The notes below the pieces were generated by a model. The model was not told the DNA's origin. It searched no databases and saw only the letters and a list, made by a program, of their open reading frames with translations. The translations under genes were made by a program, and so were the position numbers. From assembly GCA_029891385.1 (NCBI GenBank), contig CM057229.1:5085001-5149000 (forward strand): a stretch of 64,000 bases of DNA, read 5' to 3'. Shown here piece after piece: positions 36,761 through 48,780 of the stretch; the first letter of the stretch is position 1; each line of letters starts with the position of its first letter. The stretch is from Erythroxylum novogranatense (Eukaryota; Streptophyta; Magnoliopsida; Malpighiales; Erythroxylaceae).

Positions 36761-37254
36761 TTTTAATTTCCTCTTGGACGTACAAAGCTTCTTAAGAAAT
36801 TTAGCATAACGCGGAATCTGTTTAATTGCATCAAGAAGAGGAATATTTACCTAAACCTTTCGGAAAGTGTCCAAAATTTCCTTTTCTTGTTCTTCCTTCT
36901 TCACCTTTGCTAATCGACTCGGAAAAGGGGGTGGAAGCACCTTGTTAATCACGACTTTGTGCTTCTCTTCTCGTAAGTGCGTGATTTCTTCCTCTATTTC
37001 GCTTTGAAGCCTTGAATTGATTCTCGCAGTTCTTTACCGCTTCAGCAACGTGATTGCCTTTGCACTCTCTAGGATTTACCTCTGGTCAGGCTGGAAAATT
37101 ACCGAGTTTCGCGATTCCAGTCGGTTTACTGCTGCTGCAATTTGACTCAATTGATTCTCAAAATTTCTTTGTTGATTTTCCAAGTTCCGAATGCTCACTT
37201 CCGTAGACCGCTGAAACGCCAAAGTATTCGTGGTTAAAGTTTGTAATGCCTCTT

Positions 37255-38293
37255 CTAAAGAAGACTTACCTTCAAAGTCGACGCATATTTGGATTTTGGC
37301 GCCGCATTTAATGGTGGTTTATATAGCTGAAAATTCGTGGATGCTTGTTGCCCTTGAGGATTCCCATATCGCAAGTTTGGATGATCGCGCCATCCCGGAT
37401 TATAAGTATTGGAGAATGGGTCATACTTCCTTTGATTTGGCCCATTGAATCCACCCACGACATTCACCTATTCAGCATTGTCTTCCTGCAAAATTGGACA
37501 TGAATCAGTAGGATGTCCAACCATTGAGCAAATTCCACATACCTTAGCTTCTTCTTTTCTTGAAACTGCTAATTGTCGCACTAAAGAAGTGAGGTCATCC
37601 AATCGCTTTTCTACCGAAGTCGCAATAACTTCATTCACGCCCTTTGACCCATGACCTGTACGGATTCCAAACTGTTGTGTATTGGAGGCCATGTTCGCTA
37701 TCAATTCTCTCGCGGCTGCTGGCGTTTTGTCAACTAAGGCACCACCGCTAGCAGCGTCAATCATGCTCCTGTCAGAAAGCAAAAGTCCTTCATAAAAATA
37801 CTGAATTAACAATTGTTCAGTTATTTGATGATGCGACAACTCACAGATAATTTTTAAATCTTTCCCAATATTCGTAGTGTTTCTCCGTATGTTGACGAAT
37901 TTCACAAATCTCTTTCCGAATATTGGCGGCTCGATGCTGGAAAATACTTCAAAGAAGAGTCTCTTCATCTCGCCCACGTCGCACGTTTTCTCCAGATGAA
38001 TAATAAAGCCAATCCTCGCGATCATCTTTAAGGAAAACGGAAAAGCTCTCAACTTGATCTGTTCTTTCGTCACATTGGTCGGCTTCATACCCATGCAAAC
38101 TACATCAAATTCCTTTAAGTGCTTGTATGGATCTTCTCCCAGTAAACCCCTGAAAATAGGCAATAAATGAATCACCAGATTTTAATTCAAAAGTATTATT
38201 ATCACCTAAATTCAAAAATTGATGCAAAGTGAGGTTGTTGGTCGTCACAGCAAATGAGTTCGCGAAGAGTGCGGTTAGCAACGATCCTATCCA
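37255..38293 (-). pseudogene. Athila-like gag
   Basis: A plausible start lies at 38293 (MDRIVANRTLRELI), consistent with the family's short leader before the gag core. The 235-codon frame 37468-38175 carries the retrotransposon gag core (IHLLPIFRGLLGEDPYKHLK, LLIQYFYEGL) and ends with a CCHC knuckle, CGICSMVGHPTDSCP. The frame at 37255-37467 continues with QRKYDPFSNTYNPGW, a stretch common after the knuckle in this group. Stops and frameshifts at about 38176-38215 and 37467 break it. Confidence 0.8.
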
Positions 38294-38417
38294 TCTTTTA
38301 TGTTTCTTTCAGGTTGTTTGGTTTGTTTCGCATCTTTTCGTTGTCTTCTCGATCTCGGATTGTATCAGAATTATATCGATTGGTTTGAACGCAGAACGCA
38401 TATAAACCGTCAAAGAT

Positions 38418-38435
38418 TCCCCGACAACGGCGCCA
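38418..38435 (-). other. Athila-like primer binding site (tRNA-Asp type)
   Basis: The minus strand reads TGGCGCCGTTGTCGGGGA, matching the 3' end complement of plant tRNA-Asp used by Athila-class elements, about five bases inside the LTR boundary. Confidence 0.85.
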
Positions 38436-38440
38436 AAATT

Positions 38441-39830
38441 TGGTGATGCTGTCGCCTGCAACCAAATAATCACTTCCGTTAAAACAAATTAATGTAGTAG
38501 CGGTAAGCGGATATCGTTCCCACGAGGAATTTCACGATTATGGAAATCACGAATTCCAATGACGCAAATAATAAAAAGGGGGGTTTTGTAACTTACTAAA
38601 AGAAGAATGAAAATCGGAAAGGAAAAATTGCAAATTGAAGTAATAATCAAGACTGAAAAATCGATAGGAAAAATACCTTGGTTTCGGTCACCGATGTTAC
38701 CATGCTATTTTGGATCCTCGACAAAAATTATAATTATTAACGAACATTCATTGAGAGAACTTTCTATCAATTATATTAACTAGAAACATATATTCTAGCA
38801 ACCTTATTAAACAACAATCTAGATACGATCATAGATTAATTGCATAATAGCATTAAGAACCAATGACAAGTGATAACATGTACGACATGAAATCAATCAA
38901 GTAGATAATTTCTTAGGATTTTCCGACTCTAACGTAGAGGGGTTAATCCTAATTGCTACTCGAGGTTACCAAAATTGAACGTCAGATTTTATTAACCTAG
39001 CGTTTAAATTTATTAATCTCTAGTTGCGCACCTAGAAACTAAGAAATCCAATTGAAAAGATTAATCTGAAATTACCCAATGAACGTTAATAAATATGAAG
39101 AAGATTCGGAACATCTCACCACAATAGCATGGAACTTGGATCCCTCAACCAAGACAAAGAAATTAGTTAATCATGCTTGAATTGAAAAGAAAAGAAGTAA
39201 TAAATAAAACAGACTCCATAACTAGTCTTTTATGAAAGTAACGAAAATAACAAGAGGAATTGTGCAATAATTAAAAACAAGAAAACCCAGAATTTTTCTA
39301 ATCCTCCTCCTCTCTAAGCTTACGATGATACTCTTCTTAAAACTAGAAAAACCCAAAAGAAAGGAAAACTCCGCATGCGGCAATCTCCAGCCCCTTAAAG
39401 AATATCTTTTCCACTCTAAAACCTAGCCCTCACTTGTCCACGCCGCCTTTCTTTTTTTTTTAAATCTCCTCACGATCTTGGTTTTATTCCATCCAATTAA
39501 ATCATCTTTAAATTTCAGCTTAAAAACTTCTTAAAAAGGGACCCCACAGAATCTTTGGCACTTTTGTTCTACTGAGATACAATCTTCTGGAAACTCTGCA
39601 GATTTAGAATCCTTGACCTTAGGCGTGCCCACGCCTAATCTTTAAATTTCGTCCAGATTGAGGATTTCCGAACTTCTTGCCATTTCTTTCCTCGTTTTGA
39701 TCCTTTTTCGTCTTTTGGTATTGAAAACCATCTGTGAACATTTATAAGATAATTCCATCAACTTTTATAAACCAATTTCACAAATCAACCAAATTAAGTC
39801 CAAAATATATGCATTTAAAATGACTTATCA
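38441..39830 (-). repeat. Athila-like 5' LTR
   Basis: In element sense it opens TGATAAGTCATTTTAAATGC at 39830 and closes near 38441 in GCATCACCA, beside the primer site. It contains CGTGGGAACGATATCCGC, common near the end of such LTRs. The length of about 1390 bp suits the lineage. No second copy survives in the window for comparison. Confidence 0.82.
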
Positions 39831-40200
39831 AATAACCTTGTTCCTCAACTGCTTAATTCGTGATCCCACAATCTTGATCTGCTCCTCAACATAGCTTAAG
39901 TTACTAGCAACCTCAATCTCCTGAGTCGGTATCACATGTGTCGGATCCGATCGGTATCTTCGGAGCATACTCACATGGAACACATTATGCAATTGAGACA
40001 TCTCATTCGGTAAAGCCAACTTATAGGCTAAAGGTCCTATTCTCTCAATGATCTCATAAGGACCAATGTACCTAGGGCTCAACTTACCCTTTTTACCAAA
40101 TCTCAAAGCTCCCCTCCAGGGTGATACTCTCAAAAATACTCTATCTCCTACACTGAACTCCATATCACGTCGGTGTTGATCCACATAACTCTTTTGCCTA
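39831..40200 (-). pseudogene. Tekay element B: integrase C-terminus and truncated chromodomain
   Basis: The frame at 39828-40184 reads VGDRVFLRVSPWRG, KGKLSPRYIGPYEI, LHNVFHVSMLRRY and then LSYVEEQIKIV with IKQLRNK, the first strand of the Tekay chromodomain. It ends at the junction with the Athila LTR, so the aromatic-cage part that reads modified histones is lost. Element A retains sequence corresponding to the missing end at about 17750-17870. Confidence 0.85.
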
Positions 40201-40819
40201 TCCTAAGCCGCTTTAATTCAGCTTCGGATCAACTTCACCTTATCCACTGTGTTCTGTATCAACTCTGGGCCTTCCATCATTCTCAAACCCTTTTCATCCC
40301 AATACAATGGCGACCGACATTTTCTACCCAGTGCCTCATACGGTGCCATTCCGATACTACTGTGGTAGTGGTTATTGTAGGCAAACTCTATCAATGCCAT
40401 ATACTGATCCTAAGCTCCTCTAAACTCCAATACACAAGCTCTAAGCATATCCTCAACAGTCTTGATTGTCCTCTCACTCTGTCCATTTGTCTGAGGATGA
40501 AATGCTGTACTGAAGTTCAACTTAGTTCCCATGGCAGTCTACAAGCTCTTCCAAAATCTCGAAGTAAATCTAGGATCCCTGTCCGATACTATAGACACTG
40601 GTACTCCATGCAGCCTCACCACCTCATTTACATACTTCTGGGCCAACTGATCAAGTGAGTTATTCTCTCTCACTGGTAAGAAATGGGCCGATTTAGTCAA
40701 CCGGTCTACTATGACCCAAATAGCATCATGCTGCCTCGGAGTCTTAGGTAAACCCATGATGAAGTCCATAGTGATCCGTTCCCATTTCCACTCTAGAATG
40801 GGCAACGAATTCAAATTCC
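40201..40819 (-). pseudogene. Tekay element B: integrase catalytic core
   Basis: The frame 40539-40814 contains [42 protein letters not shown] and [12 protein letters not shown], which includes two catalytic aspartates. After a stop at about 40539, the frame 40218-40400 continues with ALIEFAYNNHYHSSIGMAPYEALGRKC. Relative to element A, this core is much better preserved, with two or three lesions. Confidence 0.85.
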
Positions 40820-41899
40820 CTACGGGAGCCTAGTGCAGGCCTTCACTCGCTGGCACGTCATACATCTAGACACATACTCAGCTACTTGCTTCTTCATTCC
40901 AGGCCACCAAAAATGTTGCTTCAATGTGTTATACATCTTGGTAGTACCAGGATGCATAGCATAGGCGGCCATATGAGCTTCCTCAAGGATCTCCTTCCTC
41001 AAATCATCCACATTAGGTATACATAGCCTATGTCTCAACCACAAAGTCTCCTCCCTCAACTCAAACTCGGACTCCGGATTTGCCTTCACTTTCTCTATAA
41101 GCTTTACCATATCAGAATCTTTGTTCTGTACTCTTCTGATTCTATCATGCAACATTGGCCTTAACTTCAAAGTAGCAACCAGTGCCTCATCTTGCTCCAG
41201 ATTCAACTCTACATTTAGAGCTCTCAAATGAATCAGATTAGGTAACCTCGATAATTGAATCTGAGCTGTACTAACATTAGACTTCCTACTCAAAGCATCT
41301 GCCACCACATTAGCTTTCCCTGGGTGGTACTCATCAGTACAATCATAATCTTTCAGAAGCTCAATCCATCTCCTCTGCCTCAGATTCAACTCTCTCTGAC
41401 TCAGCAAATACCTCAAACTCTTATGATCGTGAAAATCGAACGCCTCCCCATACAAATAATGTCTCCAGATCTTCAGAACAAATACAATTGTAGCTAACTC
41501 CAAATCGTGCACCGGATAGTTCACCTCGTGAGACCTCAACTGTCTCGAAGCATAAGCTATCACTCTGTCACGCTGCATCAATACACATCCCAGTCCCTGA
41601 TGCGAAGCATCACTGTACACCACATAGCCTCCAATCCTAGATGGAATGCCTAACACCGGTGCAGTCGTCAGCCGATGTTTCAGCTCCTCAAAGCTCTTCT
41701 GGCACTCCTCAGCCCATCTGAACGGCACATTCTTCCGCAGAAGTTTTGTCAGAGGGGTTAAGATCAACGAGAACCCCTCGATAAACCTTCGGTAATAACC
41801 AGCCAATCCAAGGAAACTCCGAATCTCCGGCACATTCCTAGGAGCTTCCCACTTCAAAGATCGCTCTACCTTACTCGGATCCACCAATACCCTCTCCAA
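40820..41899 (-). pseudogene. Tekay element B: RT connection, RNase H and integrase zinc finger
   Basis: This 359-codon open stretch is the longest retroelement frame in the window. It covers the RT end ([29 protein letters not shown]), the tether ([10 protein letters not shown]), RNase H ([60 protein letters not shown]) and the integrase HHCC finger ([10 protein letters not shown], then CMTCQRVK). Domain order and spacing are normal for a chromovirus. The frame is limited by stops at both ends, so the initial methionine is not a start codon. Confidence 0.88.
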
Positions 41900-42560
41900 T
41901 CCACTATATGCCCCAAAAGATCACTCGATCCACCAAAATTCACATTTGCTGAATTTGGCTTAACAACTATCTCTCCATCGCTCGTAACACAATCCTCAAA
42001 TGCTCACTATGCCCTGCTCATCCCTCGAATACACTAGGATGTCATCAATGAAAACTATAACAAACCGATCCAGGTAGGGCTGAAATACCTTATTCATCAA
42101 GGCCATAAAAGCTGCCGGGGCATTTGTCAACCCAAACGGCATCACTAGAAACTCGAAATGTCCATACCTGCTCCTAAAGGCACTCTTAGGCACATCGACC
42201 TCTGAAATCTTCAACTGATAATAACCCGATCGCAGGTCCAACTTAGTGAACACCGAGCCCTCAGAATCGATCAAATAAATCATCGATCATATGCAGTGGA
42301 TACTTATTCTTCACTGTCACCCGATTCAACTGCCTATAGTCGATACACAACCTCAACGTCCCATCCTTCTTCTTTAAAAATAAGATCGAGCTCCCATGGC
42401 GTAAACACCGGGTCCGATAAACCCTTTGTCCGTAAGCTCTCGCATTGAGTTAAGCTCCCTCGGCCCACCGGTGCCATCCTATATGGAGGTATAGATATAG
42501 GAGCGGTACCTGGAACGAGGTCAATCAAAAACTCCGTCTCCCTCATCGGGGAACACATCG
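41900..42560 (-). pseudogene. Tekay element B: reverse transcriptase palm and fingers
   Basis: The frame 42334-42558 starts the RT (LVPGTAPISIPPYRMAP). The frame 41996-42283 contains [27 protein letters not shown] and the catalytic [10 protein letters not shown] frameshift at about 42290-42330 separates them, and another at about 41900-41995 separates the palm from the RT connection. The motif FIDDILVYS is typical of chromoviruses and differs from the FMDDF of the Athila-like copy inside it. Confidence 0.86.
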
Positions 42561-43080
42561 AGAAATTTCCTGATCACGAGAATATCCTGCAATCTCTGCT
42601 CAACTCTGGTATCCACAACATGGGCCAGATAGGCCTCACATTCACCCTGCATTAACCTCAGGGCACTCAAAAAGGAAATCATCTTGGCTGGCACTGCCTG
42701 ACTAACTCCTCGAAAAACAGCTCTAGACTGACCAGGCGACTCTAATACAACCTCCTTGGTATAACAGTCCATGACGGCCCTATGCGCAGTCAACCAATCC
42801 ATCCCCAAAATCACATCTATCTCCCTCAGAGGCAATACAATCAAGTCTGCACTCAAACCGCCGATCAATCAATCGGCATCCCTCGCACCTCTCCCAAAAC
42901 AACAGATTATGTAGAGGTGTACTCACCTCTAGCCCATGCAGTAATCTCCCTATCCCCATGTAGTCTACATGCCATATGCGGTGCAATAAATGAATGAGTG
43001 GATCCAGGATCCAACAATGCATATGCTTCAAAGCCTGAAATCAGAAGCATACCCGCAACAACATCTGGGGAATCCTGAAC
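42520..43080 (-). pseudogene. Tekay element B: aspartic protease
   Basis: On the minus strand, about 42970-43030 reads ALLDPGSTHSFIAP, the protease active site. The frame 42521-42868 follows with LIVLPLREIDVILGMDWL and then the C-terminal linker that leads to RT. A shift at about 42870-42900 breaks the connection. Confidence 0.83.
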
Positions 43081-44230
43081 CTCCTGTCGAGTCATGGCAT
43101 AAACTCTAGCCTGGGATTGTTGTCTGCTGCTCAGTCCCTCAGTCCTCGCAACGGATCCCTCAGCTCGGCCTCGGCCTCGAGCTCGGCCCCTAAATCCCGA
43201 TCCACCTCCACGGCTCTGCTGCACCGTGGTATTGCTGCCAGATCTCCCAGTCATAGTGGACTGGGCTCCCAAGGTCTCGGGGCAATTCTTAACCAGTGGT
43301 CCATCGAGCAGATCTCGTGCAGCTCCAGTCACCATCGACACTCCCCATCGTGTCTCCTCTCACAATGCTCATGCACTGCAGGAAACTACCTCAACCTTTG
43401 CATCGCCACTACCCCTACCACCAGACAAATCGCCTCTCGCTTAAATCCAGATCGTTTAGCTCCTCGAGAGGACCTAAAGGACCTGCTCAAGCGCCATCGA
43501 ACCTTCTACTAGATCGCCCTGCTATCACTGGCCTCTTGCCCTGGACCTCGACTAATCTCACCGACTCTGTCTCGAAAGGTCGCTCAATCCAAGACCGCAG
43601 CAGCCCTCAACTCGATAAAAGTGCCCATATTAGATCGGGCTAACCTGGTACGGATCTCCAGATTGAGTCCGCCCTCAAATCTCCGGCACCTGTCAGCCTT
43701 AGTAGCAATCAGAACAGTAGCATACCCCATCAGCTCATTGAACCTCACCTCGTACTCTGCCACTATCATCTGACCCTATCTCAACTCCAAAAATTCCTAC
43801 ATCTTCAACTCCAAATAAACCTTGGGCATATAATTGTCCCGGAAAGCTCTCAGAAAATCGTCCCATGTCAGAATACAGGATCTGGTGGTACTGCCCGGGA
43901 CAGTCTTCCACCACTGATAAGACAGACCCTGTAGGAGAGAGATTGCATAATCGAAACGCTTATCAGACTCGCAGTTCATCTGATCGAGGACTCTCTCATC
44001 CTTCCACCATCCTCACCTCGCTAGGTCTCAGGCCGCCATAGAAATCAATAGCCCGCCAGCAGATCGGTCATACTTCCTCTCCTGTCTCGCGGGAACTCTA
44101 GGAGGCAACTCCTCAGAATGAGGCACAGAGGACTCCCTACTAGCTCCCACTGATCCTAGGTCAGCTGGTTGATCAACTTGATCTCCAAGAACGGATGACC
44201 TATAACAAACAAGAATTTTGATCAATTTCT
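43081..44230 (-). pseudogene. Tekay element B: gag
   Basis: Minus-strand pieces: a proline/arginine-rich start (44028-44225), KRFDYAISLLQG with WWKTVPGS and LTWDDFLRAFRDNYMP (43797-43979), and EYEVRFNELMGYA with RCRRFEGGLNLEIR (43584-43769). A glycine/arginine-rich tail (GGGSGFRGRARGRGR, 42907-43341) precedes the protease. The zinc knuckle expected near 43330-43420 is not readable in any frame. At least four lesions split the gene. Confidence 0.8.
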
Positions 44231-44285
44231 GCTTTGCTCACTGTAATTCAAACCTAAAAATACACTATACCCAAAAGATGCCAAA

Positions 44286-44301
44286 CCATGCTCTGATACC
44301 A
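44286..44301 (-). other. Tekay element B primer binding site (tRNA-Met)
   Basis: The minus strand reads TGGTATCAGAGCATGG, six bases inside the right LTR, identical to that of element A. Confidence 0.95.
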
Positions 44302-44307
44302 CCTAAA

Positions 44308-47300
44308 TGTAGCGCCCCTTTACCGCAGGGTACGCACTGGGACGCCCGTGGGTCGTTCCGACACATATCCCACAATAAGGGTGCACTACGTTCGATCATT
44401 TCTATAATCCACATGGCATCAATGCAATAAAATCTGCAATATCAAAATCACTGAATTTTAAAAACCAAATGCTTGTCTCATATCGTAACATCAAACAGAA
44501 ATATAGACAAGTCTATCAGGTCCCTACAGTCTAAATACAATACTCCAAAACAAAAGGAAACTGATACAAAAGTCTATACTATGTCATCCTCAAAATCAAT
44601 CCCAACTGACCGACCTGTGTGTCATCGCTTCTCTTGCCAATGCGCTCACGCGGCAGGAAAAGTCTAACTCTGGAGCTAGGAGTCTAATCTATCAGACCTG
44701 AAAAATAGATGCAATTTTGGGTGAGTTTGTGAACTCAATGAGAAACCATCATCGATGGTTCACTCAATTCATGCATTACGCAAATTGCATACAGCACATC
44801 ACAGTAACATTCAATTATCATATAACAGTTTGCAATTTCTCATGCCATCACAGAACTCAGTAATTATCACAAATCAGTTAACTCATTTGTATGCAATGCA
44901 TATGTGACTCTTTTCCAGTTTGTTTCAGTGTTGTGACCGAGCGCTAAATCAGTAATCAGTGTTTAGTGGACGCGTCTAGGGAGTAGGAGAGCCCTCATGC
45001 AAGATGCACTAACTCCTCTCGAGCTCGAGGCCCGGTTCAGTAACAGTGTTCGAGCTCAAAGCTCTTTTCAGTATTAATGGCGACTCAGGTCACAACGTTC
45101 ATTATCTGTTCATGCATTTATGCATGAAATGCAAATGCTCAATAATTCACAGTCATATGGCTATGAAAGCCCGTTTATCACAATTTCTCAAAAAGCACGT
45201 AGCAGTCAATTCCCATTTATCAGAAGCATGCATTTCAATCCGAACCATTCCCGTAATCATACAATTCACATTTGTAAACAGTTCACACAGAGCATTTAAC
45301 AATCAGAATTTGAGGAACCAACTAGGTTACTCACTGGTTGCTCTCGAAACTAACGCCTGGAAGATCCAACAACTTCTGGAAGTTGACGTTCCAGTTGCTA
45401 CTCTATAACAAATAGCATACATGATATCAAAATTTGCACCATTAAGAGTGTTCAACAATGCACATGTATGAGATGTATTATGTACAATGCATGTTCATGA
45501 TAAGTCTCGGGTATCGCTCTTTGATTCTTCTCAACACTATCCCATACCAAAACTCATTTAAGCATAACTAACACTTAGGTTTCTGCCTCTCTAGAGCCAT
45601 TGAAATCACAATTCGTTTGTCACTGGAGTACTTTCAGACTTTCCGAAATACCTTTTTGAGTTCACTGTTCACATTCAATCAGGAGGCAAAACTTGTGAAA
45701 TTTAAGCTCACTCTCTTCTAGAAAAGTGTTCCTCTATCTTGTATCTTTCCATCGCCTCTAATTTCACTCAATTCGGTTCAATAATTTGGAAGATATGCCT
45801 CAAACAGTTTCAGACTATTTCTCTCCAAAACAGAGTACTATATCCAACTTCTACCCAGAAATTGAACACCTTAGAGACTGGATCAAGATTCAGCTTCTTC
45901 ATATGATTTGTAGCCCTATTACTCTAGTTTACTAAAAATTAAGAATCACTTTAATTGGAATCCTATAGTCCAAGATATCGTCAAAATACTGAAATACGTT
46001 CAGTGAAATATTCAGTTCATGCTCCTTCCACCGATACCCTTACTTTGATTCAATCTATCATTTCTAATTTAATACGAAAAACCATAAATTTTTGTGGAGG
46101 GATAAAGAAATGTGTTAGGAATACAATGCTTCAAAAATCAGGTCATTTGGAGGTCTAGATAAAAAGTTATGACCAAAAGACTCCAATCAGTTCTTGTTTT
46201 CGTCTTAGTTTTTCTATCGTCTCATTTCCATCGTCTGCTTTTCTATCGTCTCATTTCCATCGTCTGCTTTTCCTATCGTCTCATTTCCATTGTCTGCTTT
46301 TCCTATCGTCTCATTTTCATCGTCTGCTTTTCTATCGTCTCATTTCCATCGTCTGCTTTTCTATCGTCTCATTTCCATCGTCTGCTTTTCCTATCGTCTC
46401 ATTTCCATGTCTGCTTTTCCTATCGTCTCATTTCCATCGTCTGCTTTTCTATCGTCTCATTTCCATCGTCTGCTTTTCCATCGTCTCATTTCCATCGTCT
46501 TCTTTTCCTATCGTCTCATTTCCATCGTCTGCTTTTCCTATCGTCTCATTTCCATCGTCTGCTTTTCCTATCGTCTCATTTCCATCGTCTGCTTTTCTAT
46601 CGTCTCATTTCCTCCCGAAGTTGGAACACGAATTTTCGCTCAACTCTCAATATCCTGCACCCAGTTCTCCACTTCGAGACAACTTTTGAGACTCTTAGAG
46701 ACAGAACTGAAATTCGATGTCTTCATACGAATTGTAGCCATATATTCCTAGTTTACTCCGAATTAAGAATCATCTCATTTGGACAACCATAGAAAATGTT
46801 ATGGCTAAAGTACTGAAGCATACTCAGTGATAAATTTTCAGACTTTCTAACTTTCAGCACTTTACGTCACCAAACACTAAAAGTTTTCTCAAAGCTAATT
46901 TAACATCATAACTGAATTTATTTCTCCCCAACTACCCAGTATTTATGAACAAACACATAAAGTATATTTTTCATGCAGATGACAGTAATTTAACAACTTT
47001 ATTTTACAAATCTCTAACAGCAAGGGATTTCTCTAACACTTACCTGCTGAAAACCCCAAAATCTTCAAGCCCTAAACTCCACAAGTTTTCATACTTTGCT
47101 GAGCGAAATGATCAGCTTCTGGTTTTTTCTTAGAGTAGATGACACAAATGGCAAAGTAAGTTTGGTGAAGGAAAGGAAGAACACAAAAGTCCCTTAGAAG
47201 ATATTTTGATGGAAAACTCTGTGTTCGAAAAGAGAGAAGTTTTAGGAAGATGATAAAAAGGAAGGGGCTTGGAAAAGACTTAACTTGTCAATTCTCAAGG

Positions 47301-47761
47301 AATAGTAACCTACTCTTAGCTAGAGTACAAGGCCTAAGTGACACTTGTCACTTACCCAATACCCAAGTTCCAACTTAGTTTCTTTTGAACTAACTCCCTT
47401 GACTGTCATCTTTACAACCCAACTATCTCCAAAACTTCATTTAATTTATTTCTTGTTCCATATTATCAATATATCTTTCTCAGTACTCCATAACTTCACC
47501 AACATATACAAATACGATACTTCCACCCATTACTAATATTTTCAATGCAAAAACATCCGTAACTCTAAATATTCATAGATTAATCCAATCATACCCGGAA
47601 TTATTCATGAATGCATGTACAATTATTTCATGTGCAAATAAATTCACTATTTATGTGTAAGTGTATGGCATATCATGCATGAACATGGAAGTGCATCACT
47701 AACTCTCATGAGCCAGTCACATTTACCATTCTACCCTTTCTACTAGAAATGGGATGTTACA
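44308..47761 (-). repeat. Tekay element B: complete 5' LTR
   Basis: It starts TGTAGCGCCCC and ends ATGTTACA. The first 1540 bp match the truncated partner at 29672-31201. It contains a 29-bp pyrimidine-rich tandem array at 46211-46612, absent from the other LTRs here. Predicted ORFs such as 46169-46792 are translations of that array. Confidence 0.92.
46211..46612. repeat. 29-bp TATCGTCTCATTTCCATCGTCTGC tandem array, about 13 copies
   Basis: Units alternate two related 14-bp halves, ATCGTCTCATTTCC and ATCGTCTGCTTTTC, with 1-base length variants (TTTCTAT or TTTCCTAT). The array lies inside the element B LTR. It generates open frames in two phases with Phe-Pro-Ser-Ser-Ala-type repeats, which are not evidence of a protein. 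Confidence 0.93.
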
Positions 47762-47779
47762 CGTAACCTAATAAATACA

Positions 47780-48780
47780 TACTACCTAATATACCCTCAA
47801 TAATTCTTCTTAATATCAACTCTGACCAAATCATAATATTAATATATCAAATAGAATATAGTAATATTTAATATAATAAATTTTATTAAATAATTAATAA
47901 TAATATTTTCATATTATTAATAATAAATTATTTATATTTAATAATAAAATATAAAATTTATTTATTTATTTTATTTATATAGAAATATATAAAACAATTA
48001 AATAATAATTTTTATATATTTTTATTTTCATTAATAAAAATATTAAAATTATTCTTGTTTGTATATATTGATATTTAATATAATAAATTTTATTAAATAA
48101 TATTTTATATTATTAATAATAAATTATATATGTTTAATAATAAAATATATAATTTTATATTTAAAATTTATTTATTTATATAGAAATATAAAAAATTATA
48201 TATTTTTATTTTCATTAATAAAAATATATTAAAAATTATTCTTATTTTATATATTTCTATATAAAATAAATAAATAAATAAATAAATTATTTTTATATAA
48301 AATTTAATATAATAAAATTTATTAAATAATTAATAATAATAATTTTATATAATTAATAATAATAATTTTATATAATTAATAAATAAATAAAATTTTATTA
48401 ATGAAAATAAAAAATATATTTAAAATTATTCTTTAATTGTTTGTATATATTTCTATATAAATGAAAATAAAAATAAATTATTTATATATATAAATCACCT
48501 AGAATAGAATAGAATAAAATAAAATATATTAAATAATTAATACTAATATTTTATATAATTAATAATAAATTTAATAAAAAATTATTAATGAAAATAGAAA
48601 ATTTGTAAAAATATATTCTTTAATTGTTTTATATATTTTATATAAATAAAATATATTTAATTTAAATAAAATAAAATAAAATAAAATAAAATAATTAATA
48701 CTAATATTTTTATATAATTAATAATAAAATAATAAACCTCTTACAACAACCATTTTAATATAAAGGGTATAAAAGTCATT
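47780..48780. repeat. AT-rich degenerate tandem repeat inside the Harbinger-like MITE
   Basis: An ATATTTAATATAATAAATTT-type start recurs at about 47864 and 48071, and a related form near 48302. Each is followed by TTAATAATAAA, a TTTATTTATTTATATAGAAATAT segment and TTTTCATTAATAAAAATAT, giving a period of about 205 bp and perhaps four degraded copies. No gene is present. Confidence 0.6.

Larger units (their letters stand above)
31202..39830 (-). mobile_element. Athila-like Ty3/gypsy element, minus strand, lacking its 3' LTR
   Basis: In element sense it has a 5' LTR (38441-39830), a tRNA-Asp primer site, gag, protease, RT, RNase H, integrase, then an extra env-like ORF typical of the Athila lineage. 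It is inserted in the chromodomain region of Tekay element B: element B sequence resumes at 39831. The other end is not an LTR but the middle of the env-like ORF, directly fused to the element B LTR at 31201/31202. The Athila 3' LTR and its target duplication were therefore deleted. Confidence 0.87.
29672..47761 (-). mobile_element. Tekay/Del-type element B, minus strand, with an Athila-like insertion
   Basis: It begins TGTAGCGCCCCC at 29672 and ends GGGATGTTACA at 47761, with the perfect duplication CGTAA at 29667-29671 and 47762-47766. The right LTR (5' in element sense) is complete at 3454 bp. Only the first 1530 bp of the left LTR remain. The internal region (39831-44307) carries gag, protease, RT, RNase H, integrase and the start of a chromodomain on the minus strand. 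The left LTR remainder, polypurine tract and chromodomain end are gone, replaced by the Athila-like element and a deletion. Confidence 0.92.

Noticed and set aside
29837..45408. Paired ORFs (29837-30031 with 44473-44667; 30405-30668 with 45046-45408)
   Set aside because: They are LTR copies of each other with no domain, and frame conservation is not maintained between copies. LTR noncoding sequence explains them.
46169..46792. 207- and 153-codon ORFs with Phe/Ser/His-rich repeats
   Set aside because: They are readings of the 29-bp tandem array in two phases inside an LTR. Length comes from the absence of stops in the repeat unit.
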